This document shows positions 11,612 to 24,480 of a stretch of DNA of 64,000 nucleotides, in pieces; position 1 is the first letter of the stretch; each line of letters starts with the position of its first letter. The notes under the pieces were generated by a model. The model ran no database searches. It worked only from the letters and a program-made list of their open reading frames with translations, and was not told the origin of the DNA. The stretch covers positions 310,001-374,000 of the forward strand of contig VCJN01001508.1 in assembly GCA_006384855.1 (NCBI GenBank). Direction: 5' to 3'. The position numbers and the translations under genes were made by a program. The stretch comes from Tetraselmis striata (taxonomy: Eukaryota; Chlorophyta; Chlorodendrophyceae; Chlorodendrales; Chlorodendraceae).

Positions 11612-13430
11612 CGCGGGGGGGGGGGGGGGGGCAACGACAGGAGGGGTTGCCGGCAGCCGCGGATGGGTGTGAGCGCGCGAGCTGACAGTGCCGGGGCGCT
11701 GTGCACTGGCACGGGCGACTCACAGCTGATGACGACGATGATGTTGCTGATGTTGATGACGTGGGCGCGCGCGATCGGCGACAGCAGCAGCAACCTCGCA
11801 GCAGCGTGCTGTACAGTAAATTAATGTATCAGTTATGTAGCGACTTGAGCTGCTGCCTTTCTTATTTTCGCGCCCCAGCAGGCGTCGGCGGGCCCCGCGG
11901 GCCATTTTTGGTAAACAGGCCACGACATGAGGCAGTAGTCGCCGTATACTGGGTGAGGAATTCGAAGGGCTCCGAAAACATTCTGAGTACGGCGCTCCGA
12001 AACCATTCGTGCATCACAGCAGCAGCGAAGCACGGGTTGACGACGACGACGATGCTACTGTCGCTCGATGACGATGGAATCTTGCGCCGATACACAGCAT
12101 GTCGGCTATCCCTGGCTGTATGCCGGGAACGTCGCTTGCCGCCGCATACCGCCGTGTATAGCACGATAATGGGATGAAGCACTACGTACTCGCCGCGACG
12201 CTGATCATCATTGATACTACAACGGCTAGCATTTTTTTCCGTTGCTGTTGATCACGGTGCGACGTGCGACGAATACCAACGATGCTAATGTAGTTGACAC
12301 TCGCTAGGTCGGCTTAGTCTGTTACACGGTTAGTAAAAGCGGCTGCCATATCCGGCGAGCGACGACCCCGTGCCGGCGCACGCCACCATGATGTTGCTGG
12401 GTGGGCCGATCCGTCGATCTCACGACGAGCATGCGCGCGCGTTGGCACTTCAGGGGCGCCGTGCTGCCACTTGCTTCAGAGGCTTGCCGCGCAATAGATA
12501 GTAGCATTCCTCGCTCCACCTAGTGACGCAACGGACTTGCTTATTGCCGTGAGTCGCTGTGCGGGTGCGCAAACTGATTGGCTTGGGCTGACGCATCTCA
12601 TGTGTCCATGCCGCTCGAACCCACCAGAACAAATCCCATCGGAGGTCACTGCGCTCATCAAATGCATGCATTTACATGCATTGCAATGGCTACACAGACT
12701 ACTTCAAGTATACGAAATAAAGCACGGCATACAGGCCCGCCGCACACACAGACACAAAAACAAAAGCACCGGCAAACGGAAAGCTCCGAGATAGTCTGCC
12801 AATCGGAACCGAATCCACGACAACGCCTCCGGCACGTCACCCGGAGGGCCGGGGGGCAGGGTGGGGGGTGGGGGGAGGGGAGGGAGGAGGAGCAAGTACG
12901 GCACCAATCTCTCCTAGATACGGACATTGCGTTCAAAGAGTTGCACGCTAGTACGCGCTTTCACTAGAGGGCCATGTGCGGGTTCGCGCAGCTGGGCCGT
13001 GAAAAAATTGCCCGTTTTGCAAACACTAAGCGGGAACAAAATTGTATAAGAAATTTCAAAAATTCAAAAAATTGCTTGGGCCGGCTATGCGACCGACACC
13101 CAGCCCAACAAAGCCCAACGATGAGCCGCGACAGGTGAGGGCCACTCGCACATCAGAATCTCGACGGCTTGAACATAATGTAACTGCCCGCCACAGATTG
13201 CACCCGATTTCGTTTCGGCTTGCCCGGTACAGATTATTATATATTCTGCAATATATGTGATATTCTGCAATGCACGGTAGTAATATGGGTACGCGTATAA
13301 GCTGCCATGTGTATCCATATGATAATATCTATCCGTGCAGCGGCATCATACAGTGGAGTTGGGCACTTTATCCATGCAAATCGCAGGCTGCTGCGATATA
13401 ATATCCAAACGCAGGCGGTGACACATGAAG
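11612..13430. other. Gene-poor stretch with degenerate repeats
   Basis: No coding sequence is recognised. A word of the form GGCTCCGAAACCA recurs in diverged form near 11970, 12000, 13855, 14752 and 15140, next to GATGATG/CGACGACG-rich sequence. This suggests an old dispersed or tandem family that has decayed. Confidence 0.4.
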
Positions 13431-13680
13431 GCGTATGGCAAGTGAAGCGGTGGCGTGCCGTTGCAAAAACCGCTGTCGACACAATCTACAAAAACGTGAT
13501 TGTGCCGCCGGGGCAAAGATCCAAGTATTTAAGGCAAGTATGCGAATCCCTTAGTTCGTACTTTTTACTACAACGAGATTTGGCTCAGTATGCTCGGATT
13601 AGGGCTCAAAAACAGAGCCAAAACCCAAGCATCGTGGTACATTACTTTTATGCTCGCGTTTTGGCCCCCTCCCGTATTTT
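13431..13680 (+). repeat. Dispersed repeat, copy 1
   Basis: Shares an extended block with 25088-25325 in the same orientation and with about 15745-15960 in the opposite orientation. Landmarks are GACACAATCTA, CGAGATTTGGCTCA, GCTCGGATTAGGGCTCAAAA and TGCTCGCGTTTTGGCC, in the same order in each copy. Confidence 0.8.
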
Positions 13681-15744
13681 GGTGTCTGTGGTGGACGTCG
13701 CGCGCGATCGTCGGTGATTGAGCAGCAAGCCATCGCGGCGGTGCGCTTCTGCTAATGATGATATCGACACGTAATGACGCTCGGCAACCATGATGATAGT
13801 TGTACTTCCTATATAGCGACCACGACGAAATTTATGCGGAATATTACTCGAATGGCTCCGAAACCACTAATCGCGCAGAAGCCACTAGCACGTGCGTGCA
13901 CTGATGATGAATTGATATGGCGGTAGTGGCGACGCACACTACTACGCTACAATGTCTCAGTCGAGTGCAGCTCGATCACTATATATCATCGATGGTCCAT
14001 CAGCATCGTAAGTTCAGAAGATGATTGTCCACTGATGAAGATGATATCGGGGGACGACGACGGAACCGGAACCCATCACAATTTTAGCACCGGCAACGAT
14101 GTGACGGTATCCTTCACATCCCGACGACGATATGACGGTATCCTTCAGTGTTAATTGTGTACAAGTGTGCAACAACAAGCAGTACCATCACATGAGATTG
14201 TGCGACGTCATCATTTGCGACGATCCCACCATCAATGATCTGCTATACCTAGCAAAACAGCAACGCCCGCCAGCACAAAATATATTATAGAGGCTGCGCT
14301 GCCATGACACCGTCAGAGGGCGGGGAGGTGGCGATTAAAGTCGCCATCTCGTTCGCCACCGCCCGGCATAATGGTGGGCAACGATGCGCGGTGCAGACCG
14401 CCGCGGCCGCCGAGGTGGGTGATGTGAGCAGCAGACGGGCTGCCCGGGTGCATGCGTGCCATGTGTTTTAGCTTGGGCCATTGCAGCGCTGATATGGCGC
14501 AACTCGGCCGAGGGATATTGTCGATACATGCTGGCGGCGTACTGATGCTATTGGTGTGGGGGTGCGCAGACTATCTAACTTGGGCTGGCTCGGCCGACAC
14601 GCAGCCCCATTGTCAACTACGTGGGCGTGCGTGGCGCGATCGGCGAGCGTAAAAAATGCGGCGCGGGAAAGAAATGCTGACGCTGGTGCTTCCTCGTCCT
14701 CACCGCGGCGGATGACAAAATGATTACTCGTGTGAGTATACGAGCATTAGTTCGGAAACCACACGCAGCGCAGAAGCATGGCGATGAGCCGATGGCGACT
14801 CCTTGAGCCTGCGGCATTGCTGCTTACTACAGCATTGCCGCACCTCCTCTATGCGAAGTGATAGCGAACCGGGTTGCTTCCATCGGTGTGTTGGTCAGCT
14901 GCTGGTGCGCGGACTTATTTGTTGATGGCGCATCAATACGACGCCGCAGTGTAGGCGAAATCGGCGACATGGATGCGCGAGGTAGTCGGCAAGCGTTGAA
15001 ATCGCGTTAGCTCAAATTGCCATCGCTGTCGATGATGCTGCTTCCTCATGACCACGACGCAGAATGACCAGCACGTTGGTGATGATGCCGACGATATCGA
15101 TGCTGCACGATACAATGAACGATGATTGATACTCGGTCGGCTCCGAAACCAAGCAGTCCACAAGCGCGATGCCGGTCGTGACGACGATGAGTAGGTGATG
15201 CCGACGCAGGATGTCGCTCGACCACTCATTGATGAATAATGAGTCGCTACTGATGTATGCGACGAAAGCGCGGCTCTACTGGACGGTGATGGTCCTAATT
15301 TAATAAAACGCGACTGTATATATGTACGACTAGTACATGTGACACCAACCACAATTACATACGCGATGCTGTGACCGCTGTTCCAGCCGCCGACAGAATC
15401 CATGGCACCCGCACCCACCTAATCGCCGAGTCCTAGTGCGCACTAGCTATCACGAGAGCAAATCGTATCAGCGCATGGTACGGCAGCCACGCGGTGCCTA
15501 CTACCGCCACAGTGGGTGGGCAATAATTTCGCAATATTCAAGTATGGACACATTGCCACAATAATGACATACTTGTGCACAAAACATATAAACAAGAATT
15601 AGGTGAAAGCAAGAATTCGCGAAGAATCACGGTATCACTATGGTGGTCTACAAGGGACACACCGAAGACAGTATGCTGCCTGCTGTCGACCATCCAGTAT
15701 ATCGTACCGCCCGCCAGGGTCGGCAACAGAAGCAAGTATCTGAG
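13681..15744. other. Gene-poor stretch
   Basis: No gene recognised. Degenerate GATGATG/CGACG-rich sequence with further copies of the diverged CTCCGAAACCA word. Confidence 0.35.
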
Positions 15745-15960
15745 CCGTGCGGTAGTGTCTATCAGTCGTGTCACGCCGCTTTCAGCGCATGGAGAAAACT
15801 GCGCCGAAACCAACAGTAACCAAAGCGCTAACTAACAACGCCAGAAAAGGCCAAAACGCGAGCAAAAATGTACTGTACCACGAGGTCCTAGTTTTGCTGC
15901 TGTTTTTCGAGCCAAATCACGTTGCCCGATTAGGGTTTCCTGTTCTGCCTCTATGTACTA
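15745..15960 (-). repeat. Dispersed repeat, inverted copy 2
   Basis: The reverse complement carries GATTTGGCTC, AAAAACAG and TTTGCTCGCGTTTTGGCC in the same order as the copies at 13431 and 25088, but is more diverged. Confidence 0.7.
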
Positions 15961-17099
15961 TTTTCACCGTCGATTGTGCGGAAATATCGGGCACGAAGAT
16001 GTGCACGACGGCTGCCGTAACGAACTACAACCAGCTCTCCCTCGGCACCCACCCACACTCCTCGGCACGCCTCTCAGTCAGTCGTCACCCTTGCTAGCCC
16101 TGCTAGCCGTCGGAGTGAAGCGCGGGCCACTAGATACCCTTATGACCGAGCCGTACCTACGACGGTCCTTGCTCAATGTCGCTTGGGGGGGTTAAGTCAC
16201 CGGATTTCATGGCCGATGAAGGACCCCCCAGACGCTCGGCGGCGGCGGAGGCCTACGCAGGCCGAAGGCACGGCTCCTGCCCCATTACCATTGTCATAGC
16301 CAGCCAAACCGACGTGGCGATCCTTGCGGCGGGTGCGGCGGCAGCCGCCCGCTTTGTACCGTCCTTAATTGGGTTTCTTGCCGAGCCGTATGCGGATATA
16401 TCGGGTACTGCTCGGCGCCCGTCTGGCTGACAGTCGTGGCGGAGGCAACGTCTACGGGTAGGCTACGTTCTGACCGCAACCTCACTACAATCTCGGGGCG
16501 CATAACCGGCAGATTGCTATTTGCGCTGTTGCTGCCAGTAGGTTTACGCTACGGTTGACGGCGCCGAGGCTAGTGCGTGAACGGTGGCGGGCAATCCCGC
16601 GCGCGTTCAGCCGTGGCGCCGTCGCCGGCGGTTATCTAGCAGTGGCTAGGGCCGGGATATACGCGGGTACCCGTATCTGCCAGGGACGGCAAGCCGAAGG
16701 GAAAATCGTGTGCATTGGCCAGGGCATATTTAATCCTTTCAGCCGCCTAGATCGTGCGCGAGCCCTATCGCGACTCGTCGATTGTTGGCGGGGGTAGCGC
16801 GCAAATCTAGTTGGCCCAGTACCGGTACTGGTACCGACTGCTATACAATCTCCCCGGTACTAGTCACTACAATCTTGGGGCGCGGCACCGGCAGACTTGC
16901 GAGATTGCTAGTATTCCAAGTAATACCACGCCACGATTGCTGGCGCCACGAGGTGAGCGGGTGTAGGGTGCATAATTGAGATGATATATGCAGGTAGCCT
17001 ACGATCTGACTACAATAGCCAGTAAGGATCTCGAACGATCGAGTAATATATACAATCTGACTACGGTAGCGACTACTGGTAGCGAGTAAGGAGTGTTGC
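15961..17099. other. Repeat-like flank of the satellite block
   Basis: No gene seen. A module containing GCAGTGGCTA, GGGTACCCGTATC and GGCAAGCCGAA (about 16620-16705) recurs near 18310-18400 in the same orientation and near 22030-22115 inverted. Confidence 0.45.
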
Positions 17100-17840
17100 G
17101 TTAGGCATGCGGTAACTGCCTACCTGGCTGAAACACTTTCCTTGTCTGGGGTATTTGTTGCATACTTGTATGACAAAAGCGCATAGGGTTGACGGGAAAG
17201 TACGACTGCTAGCGAGGTGCTCTCCCGAGAACTTCACTTCGGCTTAGTGAAAGCCCTAGATTGTTGCGCGCCACGCCGCAGATTGTTGCCTCAGGCATGT
17301 TTTAAATCCGCACACGGCTGCGAAACCTTACAGTACCCGGATAATGCGGCATATAGAAGTATTATGCATGCGCATGGGCTCAGCGACACGACATAGGTAG
17401 ATAGCCACACCCCCAGGTACATCATATTCGCGACGGCGAGCCCTAGATTGCCGCAGATTGTTGCCTTCGGCAGGCAGGAACGGTCTACCTGGCTGAGACA
17501 CTTTCCTTGTCCGGGGTATTTGTTGCAAACCTGCACGACAAAAGCGCACACGCTTGACGAGAATGTACGATTGCCAGCGAGGTGCTCGCCTGAGAACTTT
17601 ACTTTGGCAAAGCCTCAGATTGTTGCGCCCCGCCGCAGATTGTTTCCTTAGGCATGTTTGAAATCCATACACAAATGCTTACAGTACCAGGATAATGCGG
17701 CATATAGAAGTATCATGCATGCGCATGGGCTCGACATCAAGACATAGGTGGATAGTTTCACCCCCAGGTACATCATATTCGCGACGGTGAGCCCTAGATT
17801 GCTGCGCTGCGCCGCAGATTGTTGCCTCCGGCACGGCATG
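17100..17840 (-). repeat. Left arm: inverted copies of the X/Y repeat
   Basis: Carries the same sequence family as the array at 22420-24480, in reverse orientation. GCAGATTGTTGCC (the complement of GGCAACAATCTGC) occurs near 17275, 17450, 17628 and 17808, about 175-180 bp apart. The same X and Y segments lie between them, for example GAAACACTTTCCTTGTC and CCCAGGTACATCATATTCGC. Confidence 0.85.
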
Positions 17841-18690
17841 CCGGAACGGCCTAATTTTGGGGTGCGATACCGACAGTTTGCTATTTGTGTTGTTTGGTAT
17901 AATGCTAAGATTGACGGCACCACGGCTGTGTGAGTAGCAGCGGTTGGCACTCCCGCGCGCGTGCATACAGCCATGGCGCCTTCAATCGTAGCGTTATACC
18001 ACTGGCAGCATCGCAAATAGCAATCATCTCCCGGTACCGCGCCCCGAGATTGGAGTCTGATTGTAGCCATCCTGTATATTGCAGACCGTGTATTTGCACG
18101 CTACACCCACTCCCCTCGTGGCGCCATCAATTGTAGCGTAGTAGTAATTGTTAATTTGCACGCTACACCCACTCCCTCTTGGCGCCATCAATCGTAGTGT
18201 AGTAGTAATTGTTAAGAGAACTAACAATCTCGCATTAGTCTGGTACCGCGCCCCCAAGATTGTAGTAAGCAGCGGGCGGGGAGTTTGTAGATGCAAAAAC
18301 CCCGCGCATGCAATCGTGGCGCAGTCGCGAGCGGCCATCAAGCAGTGGCTACGGCCAGAGTAATACGCAGGTACCCGTATCGACCGGGGACGGCAAGCAA
18401 ACTGTGAGCCTATGCGCATTCATATTCTTTCTATGCCATATATATGCGCATGCACAAAGATTGCCAGTCATCTAGGCAGTTACGGGATGCCAAAATACTG
18501 CAATCTATGGCGTGCTGTAAGCAAATATCAGGTATTAGCGGTACTGCCTAGCAATCTGTATAGTATCGTCAAGCATATGCTCATTCAGAATCCTTCTTTG
18601 TCGTATACATCCGCATTTTAAACGATTGGCAGCCATATAGGCGGGTAGTACAACGTGCCTAAAGTCAGCAATCTGCCTAGCAATCTATAC
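17841..18690. repeat. Spacer modules between the left arm and the central satellite
   Basis: Two direct copies of a segment with TTGCACGCTACACCCACTCC and GGCGCCATCAAT lie near 18090 and 18155. A segment with ACAATCTCGCATTAGTCTGG (18232) has a diverged relative near 22225. No coding sequence was seen. Confidence 0.6.
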
Positions 18691-18699
18691 ACTATTGCC

Positions 18700-20770
18700 A
18701 AGCCCACATCAAAAACGCATGATGCCTATTGTGGTGCCAGCCCGCGGCGCTCACACTTGCGGGTTTGCGAACCCCCTCTCAGAATCACACGACTCCTCCG
18801 CTTTTATTTGCGAGACTCGCGTGTAAAAGTATATGTGAGGGTCGGCTGCTTGGAATCTGGTCGTCGGCCATAGAAGATTGCTGTATACGGGCTCGGCAAC
18901 TCACATTCTAGCCAAACGGGTGTGTCATTCGTCTCTGTATGTGCTTTGCGACTGCGACACTATACCACATACACCGGAGTAAATCAAAAACGCATGATGC
19001 CCTTTGTGGCGCCGGCCTGCGGCGGTCATACTTGCGGCCTTGCGAACCCCCTCTCTGTGTCACACGACTCGTCCTTCGCTTTTTCTGCAAGTCCCGCGTC
19101 ACGGCCGTCGGCCTTGTAATGTTGCTATGTACAGGCATATATATGGGGGTCGGCTGCTTGGAATTTAGTCGTCGGCCATGGAAGTTTCCTGTATATACGG
19201 GCTCGGCAACTCGCAATCTAGCCGAACGGGTGTGTCATTCGTCTCAGTATGTGCTTTGCGACTGCGACACTACATACCACAAACACCGGTGAAAAAAAAT
19301 CAAAAACGCGTGATGCCCTTTGTGGTGCCGGCCCGCGGCGCTCACACTTGCGGGTTTGCGAACCCCCTCTCTGAATCACACGACCCCTCCGCTTTTATTT
19401 GCGAGACTCGTGTATAAAAGCATATGTGAGGGTCGGCTGCTTGGAATCTGGTCGTCGGCCATAGAAGATTGCGGTATACGGGCTCGGCAACTTGCAATCT
19501 AGCCGAACGGGTGTGTCATTCGTCTCCGTATGTGCTTTGCGACTGCGACACTATACCACATACACCGGAGTAAATCAAAAACGCATTATGCCCTTTGTGG
19601 CGCCGGCCTGCGGCGGTCATACTTGCGGCCTTGCGAACCCCCTCTCTGTGTCACACGACTCGTCCTTCGCTTTTTCTGCAAGTCCCGCGTCACGGCCGTC
19701 GGCCTTGTAATGTTGCTATGTACAGGCATATATATGGGGGTCGGCTGCTTGGAATTTAGTCGTCGGCCATGGAAGTTTCTTGTATATACGGGCTCGGCAA
19801 CTCGCAATCTAGCCGAACGGGTGTGTCATTCGTCTCAGTATGTGCTTTGCGACTGCGACACTACATACCACAAACACCGGTGAAAAAAAATCAAAAACGC
19901 GTGATGCCCTTTGTGGTGCCGGCCCGCGGCGCTCACACTTGCGGGTTTGCGAACCCCCTCTCTGAATCACACGACTCCTCCGCTTTTATTTGCGAGACTC
20001 GTGTATAAAAGCATATATGAGGGTCGGCTGCTTGGAATCTGGTCGTCGGCCATAGAAGATTGCTGTACACGGGCTCGGCAACTTGCAATCTAGCCGAACG
20101 GGTGTGTCATTCGTCTCCGTATGTGCTTTGCGACTGCGACACTATACCACATACACCGGAGTAAATCAAAAACGCATGATGCCTTTTGTGGTGCCGGCCT
20201 GCGGCGGTCATACTTGCGGCCTTGCGAACCCCCTCTCTGTGTCACACGACTCGTCCTTCGCTTTTTCTGCAAGTCCCGCGTCACGGCCGTCGGCCTTGTA
20301 ATGTTGCTATGTACAGGCATATATATGGGGGTCGGCTGCTTGGAATTTAGTCGTCGGCCATGGAAGTTTCCTGTATATACGGGCTCGGCAACTCGCAATC
20401 TAGCCGAACGGGTGTGTCATTCGTCTCAGTATGTGCTTTGCGACTGCGACACTACATACCACAAACACCGGTGAAAAAAATCAAAAACGCGTGATGCCCT
20501 TTGTGGTGCCGGCCCGCGGCGCTTACACTTGCGGCTTTGCGAACCCCTTCTCTATGTCACACGACTCCTCCACTTTTTGTTGCAAGCCGCGCACCATGGC
20601 CGCCGGCCGTGTAATGAAAGCATATTTGGGGGTCGGCATATTTGAGAATCTGGTCGTCGGCCATAGAAGATTGTTGTGTACGGGCTCGGCAACTCGCAGT
20701 CTAGCCGCACGGGTGTGGTATTCGGCTCCGTATGTGGTTTACGACTGCGGCATTACCACATAGACCGCAG
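18700..20770 (+). repeat. Satellite with a 591-bp dimeric higher-order repeat
   Basis: The landmark TCTAGCC(G/A)AACGGG (or a close variant) occurs at 18909, 19219, 19500, 19810, 20091, 20401 and 20702. Spacing alternates 310 and 281 bp, then 301 bp. Monomers of the same class are nearly identical, while the two classes differ clearly: one has CACATACACCGGAG and GGCCTGCGGCGGTC, the other CACAAACACCGGTG and GGCCCGCGGCGCTC. This is a two-monomer higher-order repeat of 591 bp, present in about three copies plus partial ends. Short open frames that recur here are by-products of the repeat. Confidence 0.9.
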
Positions 20771-21940
20771 TAACTTCATTTAAAACGCACGAATACCCTT
20801 GGCGGTGCCGGCCCGCGGCCCTCATACTTGCGGGTTTTCGGATCCCCTCTGTCACACGACTCGTCATCGTCCACTTTTATGTTGTAAGCTACGCACCATG
20901 GCCGTCGGCCGTGCTCCCTTGCTATATACAAGCATATATGCAGGTCAAGAGCTGAGAATATGGTCGTCGGCCATATAAGATTTCTGTATACGGGCTCGGC
21001 AACTCGAAATCTAGCCGCACGGTGTGGGATTCGGCTCCGTATGTGCTTTGCGAATGCGGCACTACCATAGACCCCGCAGTAACTTTCTCTAAAACGCATG
21101 ATGCCCTTATTGGTGGTGCCGGCTTCCCGTAACGTGCTATGGAGTTGTATCTCGACTGCGATGGTAAGTGCGTCGCACTCTGCACGGTGAGCAAGATTGT
21201 TCAACCCTGACTAGGGTATACTTCTTGCCCTAATTCGGTTTGTAGTAATGAGCCAAATCTGAAGGTCCCACAGACCCACGCTGCTCGGTGCCGTCGGACT
21301 CAAGGGAGGCTGCAGTAGGCACTTGGATGCGCAACTCCCCCAGAGGCTCGGAGCTATATTTGTTGTATATGTGAGGTCGGCAACTGACAATCTAGCCGAA
21401 TGCCAGATGTTGTATTCGGCTCCATATGTATGCTTTACGACTGCGGGACTCATTTCCACATTGTAAACCGCAGTATCCCCTCCCCGGGGATATCTTTACC
21501 AAAACGCGTGGTATTGCACCACCCCTCTCTGTCACACGACTCCTCCGCTTTTAGTTTGGAAGTCGCGCCTCATGCTCGTCGCGCCCGTGTAATCTTGCCA
21601 TGTATAGCATATATGGGGGGGGGGGGGGGGGGGGGGGCAGCTGAGAATATGGTCGGCCAGGAGATAAGATTGTCGTATATACGATGTCGGCAATGTACAA
21701 TCTAGCCGAACGGGTAAGTCATTCGGCTCCGTATATGCATTAAGACTGCGACACTACCACATAGACCGCAGAAACTTCATCAAAACGCATTATGGTGCCG
21801 GCCCGCGGCGCTGCGGACCTGCTTTCTGTATCACACGACTTCTTCCCCATTGGTGTGCCGGCCCGCGGCGCTTATATACTCGCGACTTTGCGGACCTCCT
21901 CTCTGTATCACACGACTTCTCCGCTCTTATTTTGAAGCAA
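20771..21940 (+). repeat. Degenerate continuation of the satellite
   Basis: The landmark recurs at 21012, 21392 and 21702 with weaker similarity and irregular spacing (310, 380, 310 bp). GGTGCCGGCCCGCGGCGCT appears twice within 60 bp near 21800-21870. A G run at 21617-21637 interrupts one monomer. Confidence 0.75.
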
Positions 21941-22419
21941 GTCACGCAGGAAAGGCCCAAACCGGGCTCGCGCGGCACAATCTCGGCGGCTGGAGAGAAA
22001 AAACCTGCCCACTGATTGAACCACCCAACTTCCTTTCGGCTTGCCGCCCCCGGTATAGTCGCTACATACGGGTACCCGTAGGTATTACCTCGATCGTAGC
22101 CACTGCTTGATGACATTTCGCGGGATTGCGCCACTGCATACGGCTGGGCGAGCGCGGCGGCTTGCCCGCCGCAGCTCGCGCAGCCGTGGCGCCGCGAATC
22201 GTATCGTAGTATTATTAAGACGACGTGTTAGCCATATCTCGCATTGGTCTGCCGGTACCGGTATCACGCCCCGACGGCGGAGATTGTAGTGAGTATGCTG
22301 GGGATAAAGGGGAGATTGAGAGTAATTCCTACTCGCTACCAGTAGTCGCTACCGGTAGTCGCTACCTTGCTAGATATGCACGCCACAGGCACCGGCAAAC
22401 ATACGACGAGTCGTCGCGA

Positions 22420-24480
22420 CATGGCAACAATCTGCGGCGGGGCGCAACAATCTGGGGCTTTACGTAAGCCAATGTGAAGTTCTCAGGCGATCACCTTGCT
22501 AGCAATCGGATTTTGTCATACAAGTACGCAACAAATACTTGGACAAGGAAAGTGTTTCAGCCGTGTAGGCATTTACTCCTGCCGAAGGCAACAATCTCCG
22601 GTGCAGCACAGCAATCTCGCCGTTGCAAATATGATGTTAGTACATGAGGGTGTGGCTATTTATCTGTGTCTTATCGTCGAGCCCTTGCGCATGCATAATA
22701 CTTCTGTATGCCGCATTATCCGGGTACTGCAAGGCGTGCAGCCGTGTATGGATTTAAAATATGCCTACAAATATGGCAACAATCTCCGGCGGGGCGCAAC
22801 AATCTAGGGCTTTCACTAAGCCGAAGTGAAGTTCTCGGGCGAGCACCTCGCTAGCAGTCGTACTTTATCGTCAAGCCTTTGCACTTTTGTCATACAAGTA
22901 TGCAACAAATACCCAGACATGGAAGGTGTTTCAGCCGTGTAGGCAGTTACCGCCTGCCGAAGGCAACAATATGCGGCGCAGCGCAACAATCTAAGGCTCG
23001 CCGTCGCAAATATGATGTACCTAGGGGTGTAACTATCCACGAGTTTCTTGTCGTGGAGCCCATACGCATGCATGATACTTCTCTATGCCGCATTATCCGG
23101 GTACTGCAAGGCGTGCAGCCGTGTATGGATTTAAAATATGCCTAAGGCAACAATCTGCGGCGCAGCGCAACAATCTAGGGCGTTCAGTCCTAAGCCAAAG
23201 TGAAGTTCTCGGGCGAGCACCTCGCTAGCAGTCGCACTTTCTCGTCAAGCCTATGCGCTTTTGTCATACAAGTATGCAACGAATACCCGGACAAGGAGAG
23301 TGTTTCAGCCATGTAGGCATTTACCGCCTGCCAAAGGCAACAATCTGCGGCGCAGCGCAACAATCTAAGGCTCGCCGTCGCGAATATGATGTACCTAGGG
23401 GTGTAACTATCCACGAGTTTCTTGTCGTCGAGCCCATGCGCATGCATAATACTTCTCTATGCCGCATTATCCGGGTACTGCAAGGCGTGCAGCCGTGTAT
23501 GGATTTAGAACACCTAAGGCAACAATATGCGGCGCAGCCTGCCGAAGGCAACAATCTGCGGCGCAGCGCAACAATCTAGGGCTCGCCGTCGCGAATATGA
23601 TGTACCTAGGGGTGTAACTATCCACGAGTTTCTTGTCGTCGAGCCCTTGCGCATGCATAATACTTCTCTATGCCGCATTATCCGGGTACTGCAAGGCGTG
23701 CAGCCGTGTATGGATTTAGAACATGCCTAAGGCAACAATCTGCGGCGCAGCGCAACAATCTAGGGCGTTCAGTCCTAAGCCAAAGTGAAGTTCTCGGGCG
23801 AGCACCTCCCTCGCAGTCGTACTTTCTCGTCAAGCCTATGCGCTTTTGTCATACAAGTATGCAACGAATACCCGGACAAGGAAAGTGTTTCAGCCATGTA
23901 GGCATTTACCGCCTGCCGAAGGCAACAATCTGCGGCGCAGCGCAACAATCTAAGGCTCGCCGTCGCCAATATGATGTACCTAGGGGTGTAACTATCCACG
24001 AGTTTCTTGTCGTCGAGCCCATGCGCATGCATAATATTTCTATATGCCGCATTATCCGGGTACTGTACGGCTTGCAGCCGTGTGTGGATTTAACATATGC
24101 CCAAGGCAACAATCTGCGGCGGGGCGCAACAAGCTAGGGCATTTATATAGTACTAAGCCAAAGTGAAGTTCTCGGGCGAACACCTCGCTAGCAGTCGTAC
24201 TTTCTCGTCAAGCCTATGCGCTTTTGTCATACAAGTATGCAACAAATACCCGGACAAGGAAAGTGTTTCAGCCATGTAGGCATTTACCGCCTGCCGAAGG
24301 CAACAATCTGCGGCGCAGCGCCACAATCTAGGGCTCGCCGTCGCCAATATGATGTACCTGTAGGGGTGTACCTGTCCACGAGTTTCTTGTCGTGGAGCCC
24401 ATGCGCACGCATAATACTTCTGTATGTCGCATTATCCGGGTACTGTAAGGCGTGCCGCCGTGTATGGATATATTAAAACA
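22420..24480 (+). repeat. Right arm: alternating X/Y repeat array (about 375-bp period)
   Basis: Unit starts at GCC(G/A)AAGGCAACAAT fall at 22581, 22956, 23330, 23541, 23915 and 24293: periods of 375, 374, 211, 374 and 378 bp, with one shortened unit. Each full unit has two different segments. X contains GAATATGATGTACCTAGG and GCCGCATTATCCGGGTACTG. Y contains AAGTGAAGTTCTCGGGCGAG and CATACAAGTATGCAAC. Both are bordered by the same separator of about 30 bp, GCAACAATCTGCGGCGCAGC followed by a second GCAACAATCT. Confidence 0.9.

Noticed and set aside
6600..11700. Open frames with long poly-Gly or poly-Pro stretches
   Set aside because: They are translations of intronic G/C homopolymers next to exon ends, not proteins.
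18920..20760. Recurring 60-117-codon open frames in the satellite
   Set aside because: They repeat with the 591-bp unit and differ only by monomer type; no coding signature.
22420..24480. Possible CRISPR-like array (constant separators, variable spacers)
   Set aside because: The segments between separators are about 150 bp and are themselves repeated (X, Y); this is a satellite, and the DNA is eukaryotic.
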